Notes under the pieces: generated by a model | Told to the model about the DNA's origin: nothing | The model's database searches: none | Seen by the model: the letters and a program-made list of their open reading frames with translations, nothing else | Source: Butyrivibrio sp. LC3010 | Lineage (GTDB): Bacteria > Bacillota > Clostridia > Lachnospirales > Lachnospiraceae | Assembly: GCF_000424385.1 (NCBI RefSeq) | Contig: NZ_KE384180.1 | Span: 33,088-97,087 of the forward strand | Reading direction: 5' to 3' | Length of the DNA stretch: 64,000 bases | Made by a program: the position numbers and the translations under genes | In this document: positions 42,940 through 51,091 of the stretch, in pieces | Layout of the letters: the number at the start of each line of letters is the position of its first letter | Numbering within the stretch: position 1 is the stretch's first letter

Positions 42940-43563
42940 TCAGTCAAAACTCTTACCGAATTTTCCAAGCAACAAGAATGTTCCCAACACTGCGTTAAAT
43001 GTTACTGCCGAAAAGGTACTGAATCTCTCAAACAACCCGAATACTGCCTTTGGCATGATTCCTGTTCCGACAGGCCCAAGGAGCATCGCAGCAAGGCACA
43101 CGCAGGCCCATATAAAAAGAGATTTCATCCCCTCTTTTTTAGCTCCGATTATTGAGAGGATAAGCGCTGTCAGAGAAAAGATCACCACTAGAGCAGTTAC
43201 TATAAGGTGCATTATGTTCTGGGGGTGACTACTGTCAGCATCTGCCACCCATGGAAAAAGCTTGTATCCTACATCCGAAATCCATTCCATAGCAGCAAAG
43301 AAATATATTCCCAGCCTCATAACCTTAGTCTTAAGATTCTGAGAAGCCACGCAGACGGCCATGATAGAAACCAGCCCGCACGGTCCATACAAGGCATTCA
43401 GCTGCCCGGCAAGCTCCGCAGATGGAGCTCCGACAGCACTTAGATCACTTACCGCCATGCTAAGCCAGTCATATCCCGGATAAGCAAGAGGCGAAAACAC
43501 AACCATCGCCGTATATGAAAGCAGGCTGATAATTCCACATATACCAAGTTTTGTTAATTTCAT
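42940..43563 (-). CDS. DUF998-family membrane protein
   Basis: A 207-aa protein with six hydrophobic segments. The start GICGIISLLSYTAMVVFSPLA-like helix followed by YPGYDWLSMAVSDLSA is the hallmark of DUF998. The family is common in Firmicutes and of unknown function. It follows a 35-aa membrane peptide gene by about 30 bp, under repeat element copy 10. Confidence 0.82.
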   Translation of the reverse strand: MKLTKLGICGIISLLSYTAMVVFSPLAYPGYDWLSMAVSDLSAVGAPSAELAGQLNALYGPCGLVSIMAVCVASQNLKTKVMRLGIYFFAAMEWISDVGYKLFPWVADADSSHPQNIMHLIVTALVVIFSLTALILSIIGAKKEGMKSLFIWACVCLAAMLLGPVGTGIMPKAVFGLFERFSTFSAVTFNAVLGTFLLLGKFGKSFD

Positions 43564-43590
43564 AGTTTATCTCCTGTTTTGGGTCTTGTC

Positions 43591-43698
43591 TTAGTAGGAT
43601 CCTCCAAAATGGCTATACACAAGACCGCAGACTACCATTACCAGCAACACAGTAGTCGTAATGATCACTCCAATAGGTTTCTTTTTTCTCTTTTCCAA
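43591..43698 (-). CDS. single-helix small membrane protein, 35 aa
   Basis: A TTG start at 43698 with GGAGG seven bases before it gives a basic head (EKRKKKPIG), one membrane helix (VIITTTVLLVMVVCGLVY) and a short tail HFGGSY. An ATG at 43713 is an alternative start but its ribosome binding site is poor. It is directly upstream of the DUF998 gene. Too short for usual gene callers; function unknown. Confidence 0.5.
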   Translation of the reverse strand: MEKRKKKPIGVIITTTVLLVMVVCGLVYSHFGGSY

Positions 43699-43735
43699 CT
43701 CAGTCACCTCCATTCCAAAAAATACACTACTACAG

Positions 43736-43790
43736 AGAAAAACAGACCTTATCAATTACACTGATAAAGGTCTGTTTTACACTTACTTTT
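43736..43790 (-). repeat. 21-bp direct-repeat promoter element, copy 10
   Basis: Units start at 43758 (ACACTGATA) and 43779 (ACACTTACT). The hairpin AACAGACCTTATCA/TGATAAAGGTCTGTT is the longest of the set. TAGTGT lies 29 bp beyond the proximal unit. It precedes the small membrane protein and DUF998 genes. Confidence 0.72.
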
Positions 43791-43861
43791 TTGTGCGAAT
43801 CATGCATACGTTATAGCCTGCATAATGTATTCTTTGCTTGCACTTTCTGTACCACCTTGCT

Positions 43862-45127
43862 TCATGGTTCGGCAAAACCTGCTATATCATTGATTATAAC
43901 TGCTCGTTCTGTATATGGGATTCCATTATCCTCCAGTTCTTTAAGCAAAGACTTGTAATAAATATCCTCTCCGAAATTCTGATGTATGGACAGGAATATA
44001 TTCCCGTTAACGGCAGCAATTTCTGTAAGAAAACCGTTGGCAACAGGTACATGTGTCCAGAACTCTCGGATATGTGCTGCAATATCCACATATTTCCACT
44101 GTCCTACATAACTGACCATATATGTAAAGAACAACCTTCCACCATCTATCATTTGGGAAAAGGCCTCTCTTTTACCTTTAAGGTCAGGCATCTTCATGAT
44201 CATTTTGCTTCTTGAGGATGAAAAAGTCATTATTTTTTGAACATTTTCCGCATCACTCTGAAGGAAAGTCATTCCTCTATAAGCTGTGCACTGCCTGTCC
44301 AGCGGCATTTTCTTTAGCTTATCAGAGTATTTTAATATGGTAGTATTAACGCAGTTATGGTGCGTACAGGACTTTCCGAGCATTGGTCTTCCATTTATTA
44401 TGTATGATCCAATGATATCCTTTTCTCTTTCAGGATTTAGCTTATCGATAGCTCTTGCAACAAGAACCGCTATGAAAGTTCCGGGACTAGCGTCATTTGC
44501 AGAGGTGAATTTAAGCAGTTCTTTTTCAGGAATGATAACATCCCTTACCACTGGCTTATCAATAATGGTCATTTTTCCGTCTTTTACAATTGAAAATGCA
44601 GGGTTACGCCTGTTAAGACTTTGCGGCATCTGTGACAGATCAACTTCCGGAAGTGTATCCACAGGATCAAGATATTCACCTTCTTCAATTGGATCATCAA
44701 GCGTTCTTATTCCCTCGTGGCTGATATGTCCATATCTTTCTGACAGATAATAGTAAAGCAGTGTGCTCAGGACATAATACATTCCGGTTCCATCACATAT
44801 ACCATGAAAAAAGTCCAGGTAAATGTAATCATTCTTATAACAGACTGCCCAGACATGGTAATTAGTTTCTGCAGCATTTAACGTTATCTGTTCACTTGTA
44901 TTAAAGAGACACACCGGGTTGTCATTTTCTTCGTAGTAATATTCAGTGTCATTCTTCATAAGTCGTACACATAAATATGGGTATCTCTTTTCAGTGTTTT
45001 TCAAAGCATTGGCAAGAAGCTTGCCATCTATATTTTCATCCATTCGGATACACAGTCTAACCGAATAGCTTCCACGTCCAACATTTCCATATAAATGCAA
45101 TGCATCTCCTGCTGTTACTCTAATCAT
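43862..45127 (-). CDS. condensation/acyltransferase-fold protein (CAT superfamily)
   Basis: A 421-aa protein from the ATG at 45127 (GAGGTGG upstream; a GTG three codons earlier is possible). The central FFHGICDGTGMYYV matches the HHxxxDG active-site motif of condensation domains and alcohol acetyltransferases, with the first His replaced by Phe. The late VGQWKYVD segment also fits. It may join acyl groups to a small alcohol or amine. No carrier protein or NRPS gene is nearby. Confidence 0.7.
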   Translation of the reverse strand: MIRVTAGDALHLYGNVGRGSYSVRLCIRMDENIDGKLLANALKNTEKRYPYLCVRLMKNDTEYYYEENDNPVCLFNTSEQITLNAAETNYHVWAVCYKNDYIYLDFFHGICDGTGMYYVLSTLLYYYLSERYGHISHEGIRTLDDPIEEGEYLDPVDTLPEVDLSQMPQSLNRRNPAFSIVKDGKMTIIDKPVVRDVIIPEKELLKFTSANDASPGTFIAVLVARAIDKLNPEREKDIIGSYIINGRPMLGKSCTHHNCVNTTILKYSDKLKKMPLDRQCTAYRGMTFLQSDAENVQKIMTFSSSRSKMIMKMPDLKGKREAFSQMIDGGRLFFTYMVSYVGQWKYVDIAAHIREFWTHVPVANGFLTEIAAVNGNIFLSIHQNFGEDIYYKSLLKELEDNGIPYTERAVIINDIAGFAEP

Positions 45128-45366
45128 AATTTCCACCTCGTCCCGAAGTAAATTATTACAAACAACATATCAGTTACATTTTACCATTTTGCATTTATTT
45201 CATTTGTAAAAAAATAATAAAGCCACACTTCCGCTATTATTCTTTTTAACCTCTGAGGAACCGTCATAAGGGATGATATTAAGCCTTGCTTGAAAATTTT
45301 TAGCTAAATCGGTTATTTCCTTTATATATATCAAAAAACAATTATATTTCATTAGTGTTCCTCATT

Positions 45367-46911
45367 TTACAATAATGGTGCTGCGACTCTAAGGAAATTA
45401 TTTACGGTATTGTGGATAAAGCCTCGGTTTATATCCTCTAAATGCCTTTCTCTGCAGTCTTTTAAAGTATTTAAATAGTCTGCTTTTAATTCACTGACAA
45501 TGTCAGCTCTGTAAAAGACAGAGCTGCATTCAAAGTGAAGGAACAGACTCCTGTAATCAAGATTAACCGTTCCGATTCCTGCTATCTTGTCATCTGAAAC
45601 GAATGCCTTCGCATGAACGAATCCCGGTGTATATTCATAAATTTTCACGCCTGCTTTCAAAAGATCCTCATAATAACTCCTGGATAGACGATAAACAAGC
45701 TTCTTATCAGGAATCCCAGGCATAATAATCCTTACATCAAGCCCTCTGCGAGCTGCCCTGATGAAAGCATCAAAGAGCGCATCACCAAGCATAAGATATG
45801 GAGTATAGAACCAGACATAATCCGTTGCGGTTGAAAGAATCTCGGTAAAAAAAATGTTGCTCGTATGCTCATCTCGCATCGGAGAATCATAATATGGTAA
45901 AACATAGCCATTATCTGCGCAGGTTCTTTCCTGTATGGCCATTTTTCTAAGCTCTTCATCAGAAATTTTCTGATGAGAGAACGCATTCCAAAATTCAGCG
46001 AACATGTAAGTATAGCCGTCAACTACTTCACCCGTTACACGGAAGCCTATATCTTTCCATTTTCCAAACATCTGCTTCTCATTTATATACTCATCCGCAA
46101 GATTCACGCCGCCACTGTATGCGATTTTTCCATCAATAACCATAATCTTTCGATGATCCCTGTTATTGAGCTGTGACTTGATCAAAAAGAAGGGATTGAA
46201 GGGAATACACTTGATTCCCTTCCCGGAGAGTTCAGCTATGTCTTTTACAGAGTATGTAGCAATGCTTCCAAGATCATCATACATTACTCTTACATCCACA
46301 CCGGCCTGAACTCTTTCTCCCAGAATGTCTGTAATTGTATCCCAGAACTTTCCTGACTGGATAATAAAATACTCGATGAATATGAATTTTTCTGCAGTCT
46401 TCAAATCCTTGCACATATCGGCAAACATATCTTCACCGAAAGGATAGTATTTTGAAGTATCATTTTTCACAATGTCAAAGCCTGTAGTTTCGCTGACAAA
46501 GGACAGTGTCTGCCCCAGGCGATAATCTTCTTTTTTGATCTCATCGATATATTCGGTATTCTTAATTCGGTCTGTGCCATACAATCTGTTTAAATCAGAT
46601 GCAGATTCCTGAAGTTTAACGCGAAGACCCTTGCCGGTTGTTTTATTTCCGAGGGTAAAATATAGCATCGCACCCAGAACAGGGAGTGCCACTATCACTA
46701 AAACCCAAAGCAGCTTGTAGGTACTTTCATCTCTTCTTGCGATGAGTCTTGTAACAAAGAACACAGCAAGCACAGTAAATAAGCCATTTACAATATCAAC
46801 AATATATCCGCCGGTTATTTTCCTTAAAAAGCTCAGTGTAAGATAAAACCAAGCTATCTGTAATGCAATCGCCGGTATTACAATTATGATTCTGCCAAGT
46901 ATCTTCTTCAC
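45367..46911 (-). CDS. cls: cardiolipin synthase (phospholipase D family)
   Basis: A 514-aa membrane enzyme that condenses two phosphatidylglycerols into cardiolipin. Two N-terminal helices precede two HKD motifs: HRKIMVIDGKIAYSGG near residue 240 and HAKAFVSDDKIAGIGT near residue 420. Length and layout match bacterial ClsA. It lies 17 bp downstream of a lipase-like gene, so the two may be co-transcribed. Confidence 0.92.
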   Translation of the reverse strand: MKKILGRIIIVIPAIALQIAWFYLTLSFLRKITGGYIVDIVNGLFTVLAVFFVTRLIARRDESTYKLLWVLVIVALPVLGAMLYFTLGNKTTGKGLRVKLQESASDLNRLYGTDRIKNTEYIDEIKKEDYRLGQTLSFVSETTGFDIVKNDTSKYYPFGEDMFADMCKDLKTAEKFIFIEYFIIQSGKFWDTITDILGERVQAGVDVRVMYDDLGSIATYSVKDIAELSGKGIKCIPFNPFFLIKSQLNNRDHRKIMVIDGKIAYSGGVNLADEYINEKQMFGKWKDIGFRVTGEVVDGYTYMFAEFWNAFSHQKISDEELRKMAIQERTCADNGYVLPYYDSPMRDEHTSNIFFTEILSTATDYVWFYTPYLMLGDALFDAFIRAARRGLDVRIIMPGIPDKKLVYRLSRSYYEDLLKAGVKIYEYTPGFVHAKAFVSDDKIAGIGTVNLDYRSLFLHFECSSVFYRADIVSELKADYLNTLKDCRERHLEDINRGFIHNTVNNFLRVAAPLL

Positions 46912-46928
46912 ATGAACCTCCTCATATC

Positions 46929-47849
46929 TTATTCTAATGTTTTCTTTATCCAGACAATCCTCCTGTCAATCGACTCCCTGACAATCCTGCTCTTAAGAGC
47001 AACTTCAAAACCATGACAGGTGCCTTTTACTTCATGAAGCTCTACGGGTATATCCGCTGATTTCAGTTTTTCCGCAAATAAAATCCCATCATAGTGAAGG
47101 CAATCAAATTCCGCAATCTCTATATATGTAGTCGGGAATCCTGAAAAAGACTCTGCTTCCATCGGAGAAGCATACTCTATATGCCGGGGAAGTCCATTTA
47201 TCAGCATTTCATCCCAATACATTTTTGCAAGGCCTGTGTCCAAAACCGGTGTGTCCGTATATTCTTTCATCGATTCAGTATTCATGCGTCTGTCCAGGGC
47301 AGGATAAGACATAAGAACTCCTGCAGGAATGACTTGCTTTCTGTCCCTGGCCATGAATACTACTGCTGACGCAATGTTACCTCCGGCGCTGTCTCCTATG
47401 ACTATAATCCTGTTTTCATCGATATTTAGGTCCTTGGCATTAGCTATCGTCCATTCATACGCGCAATAGCAGTCTTCCACCGCATAAGGGAACCGATACT
47501 TTGGCATAAGCCTGTAGTCCGGCATAATAACTCTGCAGTGCGCTTTTTCTGCATACCATTTTGCAAACTGATAATGTGCTCCCGCCGCTTTTAATATCAG
47601 ACCGCCACCATGGAAAAACATGATGCAAGGGAGCTTTTCTTTATTATTCCCGGGCTCTATTATCAGTGTAGGCAGCTTATATCCTTCATACCCCGGTATG
47701 AAATGCTTCGTCACTTCTACTTTTTCATCAGATCTGCAGGGAATCATTCCCATAAACACATTCACAAATGGATAAACATGAATGTTGGGAAACAGATGTG
47801 CCATCGTTAAGCTTCTTAGTTCTTTATCTAAGGGATATTTAGTCTTCAT
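46929..47849 (-). CDS. alpha/beta hydrolase, HSL-type lipase/esterase
   Basis: A 306-aa hydrolase of the hormone-sensitive-lipase family. The oxyanion motif FFHGGGLIL and the nucleophile GDSAGGNIA are exact; the acid is near EIAEFDCLHYDG and the His is in GTCHGFEV. There is no signal peptide. Next to cardiolipin synthase, a lipid-related role is possible. The 210 bp upstream hold no recognisable gene. Confidence 0.88.
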   Translation of the reverse strand: MKTKYPLDKELRSLTMAHLFPNIHVYPFVNVFMGMIPCRSDEKVEVTKHFIPGYEGYKLPTLIIEPGNNKEKLPCIMFFHGGGLILKAAGAHYQFAKWYAEKAHCRVIMPDYRLMPKYRFPYAVEDCYCAYEWTIANAKDLNIDENRIIVIGDSAGGNIASAVVFMARDRKQVIPAGVLMSYPALDRRMNTESMKEYTDTPVLDTGLAKMYWDEMLINGLPRHIEYASPMEAESFSGFPTTYIEIAEFDCLHYDGILFAEKLKSADIPVELHEVKGTCHGFEVALKSRIVRESIDRRIVWIKKTLE

Positions 47850-48060
47850 GATTAGCCTTTCTTATATTAATCCCAACCGATATTTATCTGCATAGACAGA
47901 TTTGTTTACGTTACTTTAAAATTGTAATTCCGTACACAATATATTGCAAGAAATAGACGTCCGGCCTTGTTGGACAACCCCCTGTATACTTAAAAACAGA
48001 TAAGGACGACACACAATTTTTATCAGTTTCTCATGAGGGGGAGATAACCTGATTAAACAA

Positions 48061-48284
48061 CTACAGCCCCATCGCAAAGGCAGCATGTGCTTTACCGGGA
48101 CAAAGGGTCTGAATCTTATCTAAAAAATGAAGAACTGACTGCCATGCATCAGGAGGTCATAGATAATCTTGAGAGCATCCAGGGAACACTTCTTAGAATG
48201 AACAGATCCATTCAGGCGGAAGGTACTTTCGGAATCATCAAAAAAGATCGCTGGTATAAAAGAATAGTCCTGCATAAAAAATAG
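48061..48284 (+). pseudogene. C-terminal remnant of an IS1182-like transposase
   Basis: In the plus frame, YRDKGSESYLKNEELTAM leads to NLESIQGTLLRMNRSIQAEG and TFGIIKKDRWYKRIVLH, a characteristic C-terminal part of IS1182-group transposases (NRSIQxEGxFG with the catalytic Glu). Only about 70 codons remain. A hairpin follows. It marks the right side of the accessory island. Confidence 0.72.
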
Positions 48285-48292
48285 CAATAAAA

Positions 48293-48337
48293 GGGAGCTG
48301 GAAAAAATGATTTCTCATTTTTTCACAGCCCCTTTTA
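48293..48337 (+). terminator. hairpin after the transposase remnant
   Basis: GGGAGCTGGAAAAAATGA pairs imperfectly with TCATTTTTTCACAGCCCC, then TTTT. A close relative with perfect arms lies at 63784-63824. These may be transcription terminators tied to the IS end. Confidence 0.5.
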
Positions 48338-48369
48338 GGAGTTTATCTATGAGAAGATGCCTTATCTTT

Positions 48370-48816
48370 TCATGCTATCTGAATATGCTTCTTTTCAGGA
48401 AGTTTAGGCTGTTCCTTTTTAGGAATCATCAGCGTGAGGACTCCGTGTTTGAAGGATGCCTTTACATCATCTTCTGTGACCTGATCTCCAACATAAAAGC
48501 TACGCTGCATGGATCCTGAGTACCGTTCCTGCCTTATTAGTCTGCCCTTCTTATCACTCTTATCATTGTTAATGTCCTTCGAAGCGCTGATGGTAAGATA
48601 TCCGTCATTTAATTCAAGGCTGATATCCTCTTTGGCAAAACCAGGAAGGTCAATGCTTACTTCATACTGATTGTCCTCTTCCTTAACATCAGTCTTCATC
48701 AGCCTGTCGGCATGTCTTCCATAGAGCTTACGCTCCATGTTATTCTGTTCTCTGAAATCAGGGAAATTAAACAGATTGTCAAATAGATTTTCTTCAAAAA
48801 TACTTGGTGCTAACAT
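48370..48816 (-). CDS. Hsp20/alpha-crystallin small heat-shock protein
   Basis: A 148-aa holdase chaperone. The start at 48816 (MLAPSIFEENLFDNLF) follows a GGAGG by seven bases. The alpha-crystallin domain runs from about residue 40: DIPGFAKEDISLEL-like strands (SIDLPGFAKEDI), then RSFYVGDQV and the C-terminal GVLTLMIPK motif. It is controlled by a perfect CIRCE operator, so HrcA and heat stress should regulate it. Confidence 0.92.
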   Translation of the reverse strand: MLAPSIFEENLFDNLFNFPDFREQNNMERKLYGRHADRLMKTDVKEEDNQYEVSIDLPGFAKEDISLELNDGYLTISASKDINNDKSDKKGRLIRQERYSGSMQRSFYVGDQVTEDDVKASFKHGVLTLMIPKKEQPKLPEKKHIQIA

Positions 48817-49009
48817 AGTTTTTTCCTCCTTTGCATCAAAAACATTTATTTTTGAGCATTGGGACGGAGGGAGGGAGCCACCATCAGCGAAGCTGACTCT
48901 CATGTGGCGACCGATATGCCGCCGACCATGGGGAGGGGGCGATTCCACTCTTTGGATCATTGGAATTCATAAGTCCTAACGGTCTTCTCTGTTCCTTTGT
49001 TCTATATAT

Positions 49010-49038
49010 GGTATAACACCAAATTAGCACTCTGTCAA
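49010..49038 (-). promoter_or_regulatory. sigma-A promoter of hsp20 overlapping CIRCE
   Basis: TTGACA (49038-49033), a 17-bp spacer and TATACC (49015-49010) on the minus strand. The -35 box lies inside the CIRCE spacer, so HrcA binding would block polymerase. The 5' leader to 48816 is about 190 nt. Confidence 0.7.
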
Positions 49039-49050
49039 GCAGAGTGCTAA
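49024..49050. promoter_or_regulatory. CIRCE element (HrcA operator)
   Basis: TTAGCACTC-N9-GAGTGCTAA is a perfect match to the CIRCE consensus. It controls the small heat-shock gene downstream on the minus strand. Confidence 0.93.
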
Positions 49051-49229
49051 TTTTTTTTTAGTTGTTTAACCCCTCGTTACTATTCACAGATTAAATTTGT
49101 ATACAGAATAAAGCTCACATTAGTGGGCTTTATTTTTATTGTTGAAATGGTTAAAATTTTAGTATTAGTTAATCGTGATTTGATGGATTATAGACATTTA
49201 CTCGAAATAGATGAAAGGACAACACATCA

Positions 49230-49847
49230 ATGATGACAAGATATGAAGATTTGGAAGAATTTATTCCGGTACACACAACAGTTACTCAGGAAAAGCTAGA
49301 TGGAGAGAAGGTTTTCAGGGTCATAAAAAAGGAAAAAATCATGCAGTTCGATGAGAATACCTTTGTCAAACTGAGAAATATAGATTTCCATAATGGTATC
49401 ATCAGGGTAAAAATGTTGAGCAGGCTTCTTCCCGACGCTCCGGATTTCGCCAGAGGATTCATAGGGATCGTTTTTAGGGTAAATCAGGATAATAGCGAGT
49501 TCGAATCTTTTTATATAAGACCAACTAATGGGACGACAAATGATCCTGTGCGTAAGGCACATGGATGTCAGTACTTTTCTTATCCGGGATATACTTTTGC
49601 TTATTTTAGAGAATTTGGAATCACTAATTATGAAGCGCCGATTCATAATGGATTAAATGAGTGGGTACAGCTGACAGCCATTATTCATGATGAAAAAGCT
49701 CAGTTTTATTTGAATGAAGAAAAAGATCCTGTACTTGTGGTTCATTTTATGAAACACGGTAAAGATGCACACGGATCTATAGGATTCTTTTCTGAAATCG
49801 GAACAGAGGCTTTCTTTAAAGATTTTGAAGTAGAATATAATGACTGA
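49230..49847 (+). CDS. concanavalin/LamG-like beta-sandwich protein
   Basis: A 205-aa soluble protein without signal peptide. Features such as GIVFRVNQDNSEFESFYIRP, HGCQYFSYPGYTF, and a final FFSEIGTEAFFKDFEVEYND resemble the jelly-roll (DUF1080/LamG-like) domains that bind or cleave carbohydrates. No catalytic site is recognised. It converges with the AraC gene and lies beside the rhamnoside operon, so a role in sugar binding is plausible. Confidence 0.6.
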   Translation: MMTRYEDLEEFIPVHTTVTQEKLDGEKVFRVIKKEKIMQFDENTFVKLRNIDFHNGIIRVKMLSRLLPDAPDFARGFIGIVFRVNQDNSEFESFYIRPTNGTTNDPVRKAHGCQYFSYPGYTFAYFREFGITNYEAPIHNGLNEWVQLTAIIHDEKAQFYLNEEKDPVLVVHFMKHGKDAHGSIGFFSEIGTEAFFKDFEVEYND

Positions 49848-49887
49848 CAGAATATGCTATTACCATATATATCCCAAGAAGTCTGCC

Positions 49888-51006
49888 TTATTCTTCTATG
49901 CAGTTGTGCTTTTTTCGATATTTCGAGGGCGACATATTATATATTTTCTCGAATAACCGTATAAAAGACTCCGGATTTTCATACCCTATGATACTGCTTA
50001 TATCTGCTATGGTAGTATTTGTATTTACTAAAAGTGACTCAGCGTGTTGGAGCCTTATATTTCTCACAAAAGAAGAAAAACTCTCTCCTGTCTCTTCCTT
50101 GATAAGTCTGGAGCAATGCGCCAGCGAATAATTAAAATGCTCTGCCACTTCATTTAATGTGACTTTCTTATAATTATCGATTATAAAGCTCAATATCCTA
50201 AGTCTGGCACTTCGCATCTCGCTCTGCAGCCCTTCCTTCAAGTGCTCATCCTGCACCAGTACCTTGTCGGAATGATTCCTTAAAAGCCTTGCAAAAAAAA
50301 TTGGCACCATGTTATTTAGAAGTCTGCTGCTGTACATATCTCCTCTTTGCACCTCAAGGTACATTTCCAAAATACTATCCCTCACCTCCTTGTCATCACC
50401 TGTCGGAAAAAGCATGCTTCTTGCCGATTCCCTGGAATAAAGACTACTCATAAAAAAGTCGGACAAGACGTTGTCATATCTTAATGTATTTAAAAATGCA
50501 TCCTCGAACGCATCCCGTCTTATATGTACTGTAAAAACCAGGCTGTCGTCAAAAACCTCTATTGTGCGCATTGTCTGCGGCGGTATGAATGCCACATCTC
50601 CTTTTCCCAACGTATAGTGCTTATCTCCAAGCTCATGCCCACATTTGCCGCTAAACACATAGAGAATTTCAAAATATGCGCATCTGTATCTGAATATGGG
50701 AGTATATCTTGAATGTCTGACGACATCTACACTGGATTCATTATTAATTGCAAGATCGGGATAGAAATTGTCTTCAGAAAAAACCTCCGGTATCTCTACA
50801 AATGGAAATTCTTTGATAAACAATCCGTGTTCCCTGACATATTCCTCAATCTCATTCATATAGGCCAGTCTTTTTGCATCGTCATCCCTCATCTCATAAT
50901 ACTTTTTATATATCAGCTCATCCTCTGTATACTCCTTTATTCTATCCATTATCTTCCTGGTTATAGCCATAATCGCCGCCCACATTTCAATATCAAATTT
51001 AGTCAA
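49888..51006 (-). CDS. AraC-family transcriptional regulator
   Basis: A 372-aa regulator. The N-terminal half ends in a cupin-like sensor (CGHELGDKHYTLGKGDVAFIPP-type sequence), and the last ~100 residues are the AraC helix-turn-helix pair: VTLNEVAEHFNYSLAHCSRL and GYENPESFIRLFEKIYNMSP. It is divergent from the oxidoreductase-ROK-GH78 genes across an 85-bp gap and most likely activates them in response to a sugar. Confidence 0.86.
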   Translation of the reverse strand: MTKFDIEMWAAIMAITRKIMDRIKEYTEDELIYKKYYEMRDDDAKRLAYMNEIEEYVREHGLFIKEFPFVEIPEVFSEDNFYPDLAINNESSVDVVRHSRYTPIFRYRCAYFEILYVFSGKCGHELGDKHYTLGKGDVAFIPPQTMRTIEVFDDSLVFTVHIRRDAFEDAFLNTLRYDNVLSDFFMSSLYSRESARSMLFPTGDDKEVRDSILEMYLEVQRGDMYSSRLLNNMVPIFFARLLRNHSDKVLVQDEHLKEGLQSEMRSARLRILSFIIDNYKKVTLNEVAEHFNYSLAHCSRLIKEETGESFSSFVRNIRLQHAESLLVNTNTTIADISSIIGYENPESFIRLFEKIYNMSPSKYRKKHNCIEE

Positions 51007-51091
51007 TTATTATTGTCATAATAGCACATTGTATGCTCTCTGAAAATGCCTTACGATAATACATAATCACATTAACGGAGGTTATTTTTAA

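Noticed and set aside
23198..43790. Integron-type gene cassette array with attC sites
   Set aside because: The single-orientation genes and repeated palindromes look similar, but the repeats lack RYYYAAC/GTTRRRY cores, no integrase is present, and the fixed direct-repeat spacing with -10 boxes fits promoters better.
23198..43790. Repeats as plain intrinsic terminators
   Set aside because: Several do form hairpins with T-runs and may terminate, but copies 2, 5 and 7 lose the stem while keeping the 21-bp spacing, and the inverted copy follows gene orientation.
45200..45352. 50-codon minus-strand frame between cardiolipin synthase and the acyltransferase
   Set aside because: No ribosome binding site and no family resemblance; parts look protein-like but support is too weak.
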